Assembly: GCA_015689705.1 (NCBI GenBank)
Contig: WVSN01000004.1
Coordinates: forward strand, 186,001-250,000
Source of the DNA: Rhodobacterales bacterium HKCCE3408
GTDB taxonomy: Bacteria > Pseudomonadota > Alphaproteobacteria > Rhodobacterales > Rhodobacteraceae
Direction of reading: 5' to 3'
DNA: 64,000 nucleotides
The notes under the pieces are model-generated. The model saw only the letters and a program-made list of their open reading frames with translations, made no database searches and was not told the origin of the DNA. The number at the start of each line of letters is the position of its first letter. Position 1 is the first letter of the stretch. Made by a program: the position numbers and the translations under genes. Below are positions 8,823 to 17,369 of this stretch, in pieces.

Positions 8823-9719
8823 ATGGCCATTCTGATCGACGAGACGACGAAGGTTCTGGTGCAGGGCATGTCCGGCCGGATCGGGCAGTTCCACGCGCAG
8901 GAAATGATCGAGGCCGGCACGAAGGTCGTGGCCGGCGTCACCCCCGGCAAGGGCGGCACGACGGTCCTGAACCGGCCGCAGTTCGACACGGTGCGCGAAG
9001 CGGTCGAGGCGACCGGCGCCACCGCATCGCTTCTGTTCGTGCCGCCGCCCGCCGCGGCCGACGCCATGATGGAGGCCGCCGATGCCGGCATCCGCACGGC
9101 GGTCTGCGTGACCGACGGCATCCCGGCGCAGGACATGATGCGGGTGAAGCGCTTTCTCCGTCGCTATCCGCGCGACCGGAAGATGCGGCTGATCGGGCCG
9201 AACTGCGCGGGCGTCATATCGCCGGGCAAGGGCTTCATGGGGATCATGCCGCCGCATATCTACATGCCCGGCCGCGTCGGCATCGTAGGACGCTCCGGCA
9301 CTCTCGGCTACGAGGCGGCGAGCCAGATGTCGGCGCTCGGGATAGGTGTCTCGACCAGCGTCGGCATCGGCGGCGACCCGATCAACGGCTCATCTTTCCG
9401 CGACATCCTCGAGCTCTTCGAAGCCGACCCGGGCACGGACGCGGTGATGATGATCGGCGAGATCGGCGGCCCGCAGGAGGCCGAGGCCGCGGCCTTCGTG
9501 CGCGATCACATGACCAAGCCGGTAGTGGCCTATGTCGCGGGCCTGTCCGCGCCGAAGGGCCGGCAGATGGGCCATGCCGGTGCGATCATCTCGGCCTTCG
9601 GCGAAAGCGCGCAGGAGAAGGTCGAACTTCTGTCGGCCGCCGGCATCACCGTCGCGCCGAACCCGTCGGCGATGGGCGCCACGATGGCCGACGTGCTCGG
9701 CCGGAAAGCGGCGGCCTGA
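8823..9719 (+). CDS. mtkB: Malate-CoA ligase (malate thiokinase) subunit alpha
   Basis: A 298-residue SucD homologue that carries the phosphohistidine. The CoA-binding Rossmann part has [15 protein letters not shown] near residues 14-28 and [11 protein letters not shown] near 125-135. The active-site histidine is H251 in MGHAGAI. Eleven bases separate it from mtkA. Its stop TGA (9717-9719) overlaps by one base the ATG of the CoA-transferase gene, so the two are translationally coupled. Together mtkA and mtkB supply malyl-CoA for the lyase encoded upstream. Confidence 0.9.
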   Translation: MAILIDETTKVLVQGMSGRIGQFHAQEMIEAGTKVVAGVTPGKGGTTVLNRPQFDTVREAVEATGATASLLFVPPPAAADAMMEAADAGIRTAVCVTDGIPAQDMMRVKRFLRRYPRDRKMRLIGPNCAGVISPGKGFMGIMPPHIYMPGRVGIVGRSGTLGYEAASQMSALGIGVSTSVGIGGDPINGSSFRDILELFEADPGTDAVMMIGEIGGPQEAEAAAFVRDHMTKPVVAYVAGLSAPKGRQMGHAGAIISAFGESAQEKVELLSAAGITVAPNPSAMGATMADVLGRKAAA

Positions 9720-10951
9720 TGGGCATTCTGGCCGGTATGCGCGTCGTCGAAAGCTCCGCCTTCGTGGCGGTGCCGCTGGCGGGCATGACGCTCGCCCAGA
9801 TGGGCGCGGACGTGATCCGGTTCGACCTTCCGGGCGGCGGGCTGGACGCGACGCGCTGGCCGGTGACGAAAGACGGGCAGAGCCTCTTTTGGGCCGGGCT
9901 GAACAAGGGCAAGCGGTCGATCGCGATCGATGTGAAGACGCCGGAAGGCCGGGAGATCGCGCAGGAGATCATCTGCGCGCCGGGCGAGGATGCGGGACTT
10001 TTCATCACAAACCTCGCCGTGCGCGGCTGGACCGACCACGAAACCCTCGCCGCGCGCCGGGACGATCTCGTTTCCGTCACGCTTCGCGGCGACCGGCATG
10101 GCCGGCCCGCCGTCGACTACACGGTGAACCCCGCACTCGGCTTTCCCATGGCCACCGGTCCCGAGGGCCATGACGCCCCCGTCGCGCACACCCTGCCCGC
10201 CTGGGACTGCATTGCCGGGAACATGGTCGTGTCGGCCCTTCTGGCCGCCGAGCGTCAGCGGCTTCGGCATGGAACCGGCAGCGCGGTCGACCTGACGCTG
10301 AAGGACGTGGCCGCGGCGATGCTCGGTCATCTGGGCATCATCGGCGAAGTGGCGATCAACGGCACGGAGCGAGAGAAATCCGGCAACGCACTCTACGGCG
10401 CCTACGGGCAGGATTTCGTCTGCGCCTGCGGCGGCCGGGTGATGGTTGTCGGGCTGACAACGCGGCAATGGTCGAACCTTCTGAAGGTGACCGGGACCGA
10501 GGCGGACATAGCCGCATTGGCCGACCGGCTCGGCGTTGACCTGACGGACGAGGGCGCGCGCTGGCGCCACCGCGCGGACATCACTGCCGTTCTCGCGCCG
10601 TTCTTCGCCCGCAACCGGATCGAGGATTTCGCCACGCGCTTCGACGCCGGCGGCGTCACCTGGTCGGTGTTCCGCAGCTTCGCCGAAGCACTGGCCGAAG
10701 ATCCCGACCTGTCCACCGACAACCCGATTTTTCAGATGGTCGAGCAGCCGGGCATCGGGCGCTACCTGAGCCCCGGCACCCCCTTCACCTTCGCCGGCCT
10801 CACGCGCGACGCCGCGCGTCCGGCCCCGCTGCTCGGCCAGCATACCGAAGAAATTCTGGCCGATGTCGCCCGCCTGCCGGAGGGCGAGATTGCGCGGCTT
10901 TTCGATCGCGGCATCGTGGCCGAACCGCCCAAGCGCAAAATCGCGTCCTGA
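9719..10951 (+). CDS. CaiB/BaiF family III CoA-transferase resembling mesaconyl-CoA C1-C4 CoA transferase
   Basis: A 410-residue family III CoA-transferase. Its N-terminus departs from the usual family start: RVVESSAFVAVPLAGMTLAQ, then GADVIRFD, RWPVT and SLFWAGLNKGKRSIAID. By my recall of the family, these blocks and the total length match 2-methylfumaryl-CoA isomerase (Mct) of the Chloroflexus 3-hydroxypropionate bicycle, which moves CoA within mesaconyl-CoA. D133 in AVDYTVNP is the best candidate for the catalytic aspartate. It is the last gene of the sgaA-mcl-mtkA-mtkB operon with a one-base overlap. Malyl-CoA lyase can make beta-methylmalyl-CoA, the precursor of mesaconyl-CoA, which fits. 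Another dicarboxyl-CoA transferase activity remains possible. Confidence 0.72.
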   Translation: MGILAGMRVVESSAFVAVPLAGMTLAQMGADVIRFDLPGGGLDATRWPVTKDGQSLFWAGLNKGKRSIAIDVKTPEGREIAQEIICAPGEDAGLFITNLAVRGWTDHETLAARRDDLVSVTLRGDRHGRPAVDYTVNPALGFPMATGPEGHDAPVAHTLPAWDCIAGNMVVSALLAAERQRLRHGTGSAVDLTLKDVAAAMLGHLGIIGEVAINGTEREKSGNALYGAYGQDFVCACGGRVMVVGLTTRQWSNLLKVTGTEADIAALADRLGVDLTDEGARWRHRADITAVLAPFFARNRIEDFATRFDAGGVTWSVFRSFAEALAEDPDLSTDNPIFQMVEQPGIGRYLSPGTPFTFAGLTRDAARPAPLLGQHTEEILADVARLPEGEIARLFDRGIVAEPPKRKIAS

Positions 10952-11075
10952 GACCCTGCGCACGATCACCCGGTCGCATGCCGCTCAATTTCTGATCACA
11001 CGCCTATGGATCGGCTCGATATTGCGCATCTTGCCGTGCCGCGAAATCGAAACTTGTTGACCCCACGACAATCGG

Positions 11076-11113
11076 ACCAAATAGAGATTGGTACGGCCCA
11101 ATCGGAATTTGGT
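11076..11113. promoter_or_regulatory. Nested two-part dyad, probable GntR operator
   Basis: Two inverted repeats share one centre (between 11094 and 11095): the outer pair ACCAAAT (11076-11082) and ATTTGGT (11107-11113), and the inner pair ATTGG (11087-11091) and CCAAT (11098-11102). The layout is ACCAAAT-N4-ATTGG-N6-CCAAT-N4-ATTTGGT. A possible -35 TTGACC lies at 11057-11062, so the dyad would cover the -10 and start region. It ends 19 bases before the GntR start codon. GntR proteins commonly repress their own operon from such sites, so this is probably the operator of the gntR-dpp-ggt operon. Confidence 0.6.
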
Positions 11114-11132
11114 TTCGTCGGGGGGACGAAAT

Positions 11133-11840
11133 TTGACGAACGGCGTCACGGAATCGGAGAACACGACGGTCGCCCGGACCCGGGTGCGCGAGCTCATCCG
11201 CAGCGGTGAGGTCGAGTCCGACGGCAAGCTTCCGACCGAACGCGAACTCAGTGTGCGCTTCGGCGTAAGCCGCCGCGCCGTCCGGCAGGCGCTGGATGTG
11301 CTCGAGGCCGAGGGGATCGTCTGGCGCAAACAGGGCAAGGGTACGTTCATCGGCGTGGAGCCGGATCCGAACGGGCATCTGGCCGAGAAGATCGCGCCGG
11401 ACGCCGATCCGGTTTCGGTCATGGAAGCCCGCCTTGCGATCGAACCGGAACTCGCCGCCCTCGCCGCCCGCCGCGCGACCGGAGAAGACGTGGCCCGCCT
11501 GCGCGCGCTGGCCGACCGCACTTCGAAGACGACCGATGCGGACGCGGCCGAGCTCTGGGACGGCTCGCTCCACCGCCTGATCGCCCGGATCGCGGGCAAC
11601 CCGATCCTTCAGACCGCCTTTACGCTCATGAATGAAGTCCGCAGCCAGCAGCGCTGGCGGCAGGAGCGCGACCTTGCCCGATCCGCGGATCTGGTCGCCG
11701 AATACGACCGCCAGCACCAGCTGATCATCGCCGCCATCGACGACCGTGACGAGGCGGCGGCGCGTGCGGCGATGCGCGATCACCTGCTGGCCCTTACCAC
11801 CAATCTCGAACGCGCCCGAGCGCGGGACAGGTCGGAATGA
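11133..11840 (+). CDS. GntR-family transcriptional regulator, FCD type
   Basis: About 235 residues if translation starts at TTG 11133, which has GGGGGGAC upstream; an upstream TTG at 11088 would lie inside the dyad. The N-terminal winged helix-turn-helix reads LPTERELSVRFGVSRRAVRQ followed by ALDVLEAEGIVWRKQGKGTF. The C-terminal all-helical FCD ligand domain has the expected conserved Asp/His pattern (ELWDGSLHRLIARIAGNP, then a late QHQLIIAAI). It is the first gene of a long operon: its stop overlaps the dppD-like ATG in ATGA. It probably senses a compound imported or released by that operon and represses transcription from the adjacent dyad. Confidence 0.85.
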   Translation: MTNGVTESENTTVARTRVRELIRSGEVESDGKLPTERELSVRFGVSRRAVRQALDVLEAEGIVWRKQGKGTFIGVEPDPNGHLAEKIAPDADPVSVMEARLAIEPELAALAARRATGEDVARLRALADRTSKTTDADAAELWDGSLHRLIARIAGNPILQTAFTLMNEVRSQQRWRQERDLARSADLVAEYDRQHQLIIAAIDDRDEAAARAAMRDHLLALTTNLERARARDRSE

Positions 11841-12844
11841 CGAACGCGGCGCCCCTCCTCGACGTGCAAGGGCTCTCGATCGCCCTGAAGGGGCTCGACC
11901 GGCACCTCGTGGACGACGTCAGCTTCTCTCTGGCCCCCGGCGAAACGCTGTGCCTCGTCGGTGAATCCGGCTGCGGCAAGAGCCTGACATCGCTCGCGCT
12001 CATGGGGCTTCTGCAAAGCCCGCCGCTCAGCATCGCAGGCGGCACGGCCAGGTTCGCCGGCGAGGATCTTCTGTCAATGGAACCCGCACGCCTGCGCGAA
12101 ATCCGCGGCGGACGCATGGCGATCATTTTTCAGGAGCCGATGACCTCGCTCAATCCCGGGCTCCGGATCGGCGAACAGATCGCGGAATCGGTCCGGCGGC
12201 ACCGCAAGGTCTCGCACGCGGCCGCCCGCGCCCGTGCGCTGGAAATGCTGCGGCGTGTGCGCATCCCGGCACCCGAAAAGCGTCTGGACGAATTCCCGCA
12301 CCAGCTTTCGGGCGGAATGCGCCAGCGCGCGATGATTGCCATGGCGCTGGCCAACGACCCCGAACTCCTCATCGCGGACGAGCCGACCACCGCGCTCGAC
12401 GTCACCATCCAGGCCCAGATCCTCGACCTGATGCGCGGACTTCAGGCCGAAACCGGCGCGGCTCTGGTGATGATCACCCACGATCTCGGCGTCGTGGCCG
12501 AAATGGCCGACAAGGTCGCCGTGATGTATGGTGGCCGGATCGTCGAGGCCGGGACGGCCGAGCGGATCTTCACCGATCCGCAGCATCCCTACACGATCGG
12601 ACTGATGAGCTCCGTGCCCTCGCTCGGCGACCGGCGCGGACGGCTCGTTACGGTGCCCGGGACCGTGCCGCCGCCAGAGGCGATGCTCGACGGCTGCCGC
12701 TTCGCCACCCGCTGCCCCTTCCGGACCGGAGCCTGCGATGCTGCGCCGCCGCTCCGCGCCATCGGCCCGGATCACGCGGTCGCCTGCGTCCACGCGCCTC
12801 TCGAGGCCGAAGCACCGGTTCAGCTTGCGGGGACCGGAACATGA
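11837..12844 (+). CDS. Oligopeptide/dipeptide ABC transporter ATP-binding protein (DppD-like)
   Basis: A 335-residue ATPase of the peptide/nickel class. It has Walker A GESGCGKS near residues 38-45, a Q-loop in [12 protein letters not shown], signature LSGGMRQR, Walker [13 protein letters not shown] and the switch His in ITHDLG. The C-terminal oligo_HPY region contains HPYTIGL and the cysteine-bearing [10 protein letters not shown] segment typical of DppD/OppD. It overlaps the regulator upstream by 4 bases and the DppF-like gene downstream by 4 bases. Confidence 0.92.
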   Translation: MTNAAPLLDVQGLSIALKGLDRHLVDDVSFSLAPGETLCLVGESGCGKSLTSLALMGLLQSPPLSIAGGTARFAGEDLLSMEPARLREIRGGRMAIIFQEPMTSLNPGLRIGEQIAESVRRHRKVSHAAARARALEMLRRVRIPAPEKRLDEFPHQLSGGMRQRAMIAMALANDPELLIADEPTTALDVTIQAQILDLMRGLQAETGAALVMITHDLGVVAEMADKVAVMYGGRIVEAGTAERIFTDPQHPYTIGLMSSVPSLGDRRGRLVTVPGTVPPPEAMLDGCRFATRCPFRTGACDAAPPLRAIGPDHAVACVHAPLEAEAPVQLAGTGT

Positions 12845-13959
12845 CGGCGATCCTTTCGACCCGTGCACTGCGCAAGGTGTTCACCACCTCCCGGCCCCTT
12901 TTCGGAGAGCCGACACTGGTGAAGGCGGTCGACGGTGTCTCGCTCGAGATCCTGAAAGGCGAGACCTTTGCCATTGTCGGCGAGAGCGGATGCGGCAAGT
13001 CCACCCTCGCCCGGCTTCTGCTGCGGCTGATCGATCCGACCGAGGGCGAGGTCTGGTACGATGGCCGCGATCTGGCGAAAATGCCGGCCGAGGAGATGCG
13101 CGCACTCCGCCGCGATCTCCAGTTCATTTTCCAGGACCCGTTCTCTTCGCTCAATCCGCAGATGACGGTCGGCGCCCTCATCGAGGAGCCGATGCGCGCC
13201 CACGGGATCGGCACGCCCGCCGAGCGCCGGACCCGCGTGGCCGAGCTGCTGACCCGCGTCGGCCTCACGGCGGCCCATGCCGACCGCTACCCGCACGAAT
13301 TCTCCGGCGGCCAGCGCCAGCGCATCGGCATCGCCCGCGCGCTCGCCTGCGGGCCGAAAGTCCTGATCGGGGACGAGCCGGTCAGCGCGCTCGACGTCTC
13401 GATCCAGGCGCAGATCGTGAACCTGCTCGAGGATCTGAAGGACGAATTCGGCCTGACGCTGATCGTGATCGCCCACGATCTCGCCGTCATCCGGCACATG
13501 GCCGACCGCGTCGCGGTGATGTATCTCGGCGAAGTGGTCGAGACCGCTCCGGCGGCCGAACTCTTCGCCAAACCAAAACATCCCTATACCGAAACGCTGC
13601 TGGCCGCGATCCCGGTCGCAGAATTCGGCGCGCGTCCGGCGCGGACGATGGTAGAGGGCGATCCGCCGAACCCGATCGACCCGCCGAAAGGCTGCCGGTT
13701 CCACCCGCGGTGCCCCTACGCGACCGACATCTGCGCGACCGAGCGGCCCGAACTGACCCAAGAGCAGGGCCGCGCCGTCGCTTGCCACCATGCCGATACG
13801 CTGAACCTCGCGGGGCTTGCCGGTCTCGTGCCCAATCGCAGCGACGCCGCCGAGCGGCGCTTCGCGCTCTATGCGCAGGCCGTTCAGGCCGCCCCGTCAT
13901 CCGCCACCGAACCGAAACCGGACCAACCCAAATCCACAGATGGAGGATCCATGAGATGA
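12841..13959 (+). CDS. Oligopeptide/dipeptide ABC transporter ATP-binding protein (DppF-like)
   Basis: The second ATPase of the importer, 372 residues. It has Walker [10 protein letters not shown] near 44-52, FIFQDPFSSLNP as Q-loop, signature FSGGQRQR, Walker B VLIGDEPVSALD, H-loop IAHDLAV and the HPYTETLL/GCRFHPRCPYA C-terminal region. The tail beyond about residue 330 is longer than in most DppF proteins and low in complexity (Ala, Pro, Lys), and it runs into the start of the next gene. Its last codons ATG AGA TGA overlap the ATG of the binding-protein gene. Confidence 0.92.
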   Translation: MTAILSTRALRKVFTTSRPLFGEPTLVKAVDGVSLEILKGETFAIVGESGCGKSTLARLLLRLIDPTEGEVWYDGRDLAKMPAEEMRALRRDLQFIFQDPFSSLNPQMTVGALIEEPMRAHGIGTPAERRTRVAELLTRVGLTAAHADRYPHEFSGGQRQRIGIARALACGPKVLIGDEPVSALDVSIQAQIVNLLEDLKDEFGLTLIVIAHDLAVIRHMADRVAVMYLGEVVETAPAAELFAKPKHPYTETLLAAIPVAEFGARPARTMVEGDPPNPIDPPKGCRFHPRCPYATDICATERPELTQEQGRAVACHHADTLNLAGLAGLVPNRSDAAERRFALYAQAVQAAPSSATEPKPDQPKSTDGGSMR

Positions 13960-15467
13960 GAAGAACCAGAACAGCGCTCCTCGCGCTTGCCTTCGGGCTG
14001 TCCGCCGGTGCCGTCTGCGCCCAGGACCTGCGCATCGGTCTGCAGGAGGACCCGGATGTCCTCGATCCCGACCAGGCCCGCACGTTCGTCGGCCGCATCG
14101 TGTTCTCGGCGCTCTGCGACAAGCTCGTCGACATCACGCCGGATCTCGAGATCATCCCGCAGCTCGCCACCGGGTGGGAATGGTCCGAGGACGGCCTGAC
14201 GCTGACCATGACGCTGCGTGACGACGTGGTGTTCCACGACGGCACGCCCTTCAACGCCGAGGCCGTGGCCTACAACATCGACCGCAGCCAGAACCTGCCG
14301 GAAAGCCGCCGCCAGTCCGAGCTGAGCTCGATCACCGGGGTCGAAGTGGTGGACGACACCACGATCCGCTTCACGCTCGGCGCACCTGACGCGACGCTGA
14401 TCGCCCAGTTCGCCGACCGCGCCGGCATGATGATCTCGCCCGCCGCGGCCGAGGAAGCCGGGCTCGACTTCGGTCTGAACCCGGTCTGCTCGGGCCCGTT
14501 CACGTTCTCCGAGCGGGTGCAGCAGGACCGCATCGTGCTGAATGCCTTCCCGGACTACTGGAACGCCGAGGCGATCAACCTCGCGTCGGTGACCTTCCTG
14601 CCGATTCCGGACACGACCGTGCGGCTTGCGAACCTCCGTGCGGGCGATCTCGACATGCTCGAGCGTCTGGCCGCAACCGACGTCGCCTCGGTCATGGAAG
14701 ATGACGGGCTGACGATGGAACAGGCCGTCTCGCTCGGATACCAGGGCATCACGGTGAACGTCGCCAACGGTGAAGGCGCCGGCAGCCCGATCGGGGAAAG
14801 CGCCCTCGTCCGGCAGGCCCTGTCGCTGGCCATCGACCGCGATGTCGTGAACCAGGTGGTGTTCGAAGGCGCCTTCGCGCCGGGCAACCAGCCGTTCCCG
14901 CCGACCTCGCCCTGGTATGACGACGACTACCCGGTTCCGGCCCGCGATGTGGACGCCGCCCGCGCGCTTCTGGCCGAGGCCGGATATGCCGACGGCGTCG
15001 ATGTCACGATCCAGGTTACCAACAACCCGGTTCAGCTGCAGCTGATGCAGGTGATTCAGGCCATGGCAGCCGAGGCCGGCATCAACATCGAGCTGGAAGC
15101 CAAGGAATTCGCGACACTTCTTTCCGACCAGACGGCCGGAGATTACATGGCGAGCCAGATCGGCTGGTCGGGTCGCGTCGATCCTGACGGAAACATCCAC
15201 CAATTCGTCACCACCGATGGCGGCATCAACGACTCGGGATATTCCAACCCCGAGGTCGACGATCTGCTGAACGCCGCGCGGACATCGAACGATCTGGAGA
15301 CCCGGCTGGCCTCTTACAACGGCGCGGCTGACATCCTCATGACGGATCTGCCGATCATCTACCTCTACCACCAGGTCTGGATCTGGGCGCTCGATGACAG
15401 CGTGCAGGGCTTCGTTCCGTATCCGGACGGGATGATCCGCCTCGAAGGCGTCTCGCTCGCCGAATGA
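13956..15467 (+). CDS. Peptide-type ABC transporter periplasmic substrate-binding protein (SBP_bac_5)
   Basis: A 503-residue exported protein of the DppA/OppA class. The signal peptide covers about residues 1-23 (RRTRTALLALAFGLSAGAVC, cleaved near AQ). The mature start DLRIGLQEDPDVLDPDQ and the segment VFHDGTPFNAEAVAYNIDR are family signatures. ATG 13956 overlaps the upstream stop (ATGA) and is preceded by GGAGGATCC. The ligand is not evident. Gamma-glutamyltransferase further down the operon suggests gamma-glutamyl peptides or glutathione-like compounds. A hairpin follows the gene before the permeases. Confidence 0.92.
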   Translation: MRRTRTALLALAFGLSAGAVCAQDLRIGLQEDPDVLDPDQARTFVGRIVFSALCDKLVDITPDLEIIPQLATGWEWSEDGLTLTMTLRDDVVFHDGTPFNAEAVAYNIDRSQNLPESRRQSELSSITGVEVVDDTTIRFTLGAPDATLIAQFADRAGMMISPAAAEEAGLDFGLNPVCSGPFTFSERVQQDRIVLNAFPDYWNAEAINLASVTFLPIPDTTVRLANLRAGDLDMLERLAATDVASVMEDDGLTMEQAVSLGYQGITVNVANGEGAGSPIGESALVRQALSLAIDRDVVNQVVFEGAFAPGNQPFPPTSPWYDDDYPVPARDVDAARALLAEAGYADGVDVTIQVTNNPVQLQLMQVIQAMAAEAGINIELEAKEFATLLSDQTAGDYMASQIGWSGRVDPDGNIHQFVTTDGGINDSGYSNPEVDDLLNAARTSNDLETRLASYNGAADILMTDLPIIYLYHQVWIWALDDSVQGFVPYPDGMIRLEGVSLAE

Positions 15468-15481
15468 GCCAATGAACCAAG

Positions 15482-15507
15482 GGCTGCGCGGGGTTCCTCG
15501 CGCAGCC
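15482..15507 (+). promoter_or_regulatory. Intra-operon stem-loop after the binding-protein gene
   Basis: GGCTGCGCG (15482-15490) pairs perfectly with CGCGCAGCC (15499-15507) around an 8-base loop. No T-run follows, so it is unlikely to be a full terminator. Hairpins at this place in ABC operons commonly protect the mRNA 3' end of the binding-protein segment, giving more binding protein than permease. Confidence 0.6.
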
Positions 15508-15536
15508 TCACCCCAGTCCCTGCGGAGCCCGCACCC

Positions 15537-16481
15537 ATGCTCGCCTTCATCGGCCGACGCCTGCTTATCGCGATCCCGACGATCATCCTGATCTCGGTCT
15601 TCGTCTTCGCGCTGCAGAAGCTGCTGCCCGGCGACCCGGTGCTCGCGATGGCCGGCGAGGACCGCAATCCGGAGGTGCTGGAGTATCTCCGCGAGAAATA
15701 CCGGCTGAACGACCCCGTGCCGGTGCAGTATTTTCACTGGATCGGCAATGCCTTGCGGGGCGATCTTGGCATCTCCCTGCGCACCAACCAGCCGGTGCTG
15801 GAGCTGATCGCCGAAAAGCTGCCGGTCACGATCCAGCTGGCCGTCATGGCGCTTGTGATCGCGCTGGCAATCGGCGTGCCGGCCGGTGTGCTGTCGGCCT
15901 ATAAGAAGGGCACCTGGATCGACTGGATCGCGAATATCGTCGCGCTGTCGGGTCTATCGGTGCCGAACTTCTGGCTTGGGATCATGATGATCCTGCTCGT
16001 CTCGGTGCAACTGGGCTGGCTGCCCGCCTCAGGGTACAGACCGTTCTCCGAGGATCCGCTGCAATCGCTCCGCACCATGCTGATGCCGGCCTTCGTCCTC
16101 GGTACGGCGATCGCAGCAACCCTCATGCGGCATACCCGCTCGGCCATGCTGAGCGTGCTGAAATCCGACTACATCCGCACCGCGCGCGCCAAGGGCCTCG
16201 CCGAACGCGTCGTCTTGGTTAAACACGCGCTGCGCAACGCGCTCGTGCCCATCGTGACGGTCACCACGCTCCTTTTCGGCGAACTGCTCGCAGGCGCGGT
16301 CCTGACCGAGCAGATCTTCACCATTCCGGGCTTCGGCAAGCTCGTCGTCGACGCCGTCTTCAACCGCGATTACGCGGTCGTGCAGGGGATCGTGCTCTGC
16401 ACCGGGATCGCGTTCATCTTCATGAACCTGCTCGCCGATGTCGCCTACCGCATCCTCAATCCACGCATGAGGGATCAATGA
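15537..16481 (+). CDS. Peptide-type ABC transporter permease (DppB-like)
   Basis: A 314-residue inner-membrane protein with the DppB N-terminal hallmark (GRRLLIAIPTIILIS, then LLPGDPV) and six hydrophobic segments. The EAA loop is near YIRTARAKGL with the following KHALRNALVP. The 69-base gap after the binding-protein gene contains the stem-loop. The next permease starts inside its stop codon (ATGA). It forms the inner-membrane pore with the DppC-like partner. Confidence 0.93.
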   Translation: MLAFIGRRLLIAIPTIILISVFVFALQKLLPGDPVLAMAGEDRNPEVLEYLREKYRLNDPVPVQYFHWIGNALRGDLGISLRTNQPVLELIAEKLPVTIQLAVMALVIALAIGVPAGVLSAYKKGTWIDWIANIVALSGLSVPNFWLGIMMILLVSVQLGWLPASGYRPFSEDPLQSLRTMLMPAFVLGTAIAATLMRHTRSAMLSVLKSDYIRTARAKGLAERVVLVKHALRNALVPIVTVTTLLFGELLAGAVLTEQIFTIPGFGKLVVDAVFNRDYAVVQGIVLCTGIAFIFMNLLADVAYRILNPRMRDQ

Positions 16482-17347
16482 CCGCGATCACCGATCCCGC
16501 CGCCACCCTGCCGAAGAAGCAGAGCCGTATCTGGCGCAAGCTTCGCGCCAATCCCGCTGCCCTGATCGGCGGTGCCGTGGTGATCTTCTTCGTCGCCGTG
16601 GCGCTGCTCGCGCCCGTTCTGCCGATCCCGGCCCCGACGGCGACGGACTGGGCTGCTGTCCGGCAGGCGCCGTCGGCCGCGCATATGTTCGGCACTGACG
16701 AGATCGGACGCGACGTCCTTTCGCGCATGGTCTGGGGCGCGCAGGCCTCGCTTCTGGCCGGTGTCGTGTCAGTCGCCATCGCCGTCTGCCTCGGCGTGCC
16801 GCTTGGTGTCGCGGCTGGCTATCTTGGCGGCTGGACCGACGCCGCGATCAGCCGCATGACCGAGGCGCTGCTGGCGGCGCCGTTCCTCATCCTCGCCATC
16901 GCGCTCGCGGCCTTCCTGGGCCCCTCGCTGACCAATGCGATGATCGCCATCGGCCTGTCCGCCATGCCGATCTTCATCCGCCTCGCCCGCGCACAGACCA
17001 TGTCGGTGATGACGGAGGATTACGTCGAAAGTGCCCGCGCCGTCGGCCTGAAGACCGGCGCGCTCGTCGGCCGCTATATCCTGCCCAACATCTTCCCGCC
17101 GATCCTCGTGCAGGCGACGCTGACCATCGCGACGGCAATCATCGCCGAGGCGTCGCTGTCCTTCCTCGGGCTTGGCCAGCAGCCGCCCGCGCCGTCCTGG
17201 GGTTCCATGCTGAACATCGCGAAGAACTTCCTCGAACAGGCGCCGTGGATGGCGCTCTATCCCGGCGCGGCGATTTTCCTCGTCGTGCTCGGCTTCAACC
17301 TTCTCGGCGACGGATTGCGAGACGCGCTCGACCCGCGCGACCACTGA
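16478..17347 (+). CDS. Peptide-type ABC transporter permease (DppC-like)
   Basis: A 289-residue permease with an N-terminal OppC-type leader (RIWRKLRANPAALIGG) and the characteristic HMFGTDEIGRDVLSRMVWG at about residues 68-86. Further hydrophobic segments and the EAA loop DYVESARAVGLKTG follow. The C-terminal NLLGDGLRDALDPR is the standard family end. It completes the importer with the DppB-like, two ATPase and binding-protein subunits. The gamma-glutamyltransferase starts 22 bases after it. Confidence 0.93.
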   Translation: MTAITDPAATLPKKQSRIWRKLRANPAALIGGAVVIFFVAVALLAPVLPIPAPTATDWAAVRQAPSAAHMFGTDEIGRDVLSRMVWGAQASLLAGVVSVAIAVCLGVPLGVAAGYLGGWTDAAISRMTEALLAAPFLILAIALAAFLGPSLTNAMIAIGLSAMPIFIRLARAQTMSVMTEDYVESARAVGLKTGALVGRYILPNIFPPILVQATLTIATAIIAEASLSFLGLGQQPPAPSWGSMLNIAKNFLEQAPWMALYPGAAIFLVVLGFNLLGDGLRDALDPRDH

Positions 17348-17369
17348 ACAGACAAGTACGGATAGCTTC

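Noticed and set aside
13884-15737. Long open frame on the minus strand opposite the peptide-binding protein gene
   Set aside because: It is a mirror of a clearly coding plus-strand gene in very GC-rich DNA, has no recognisable domain and lies across two genes.
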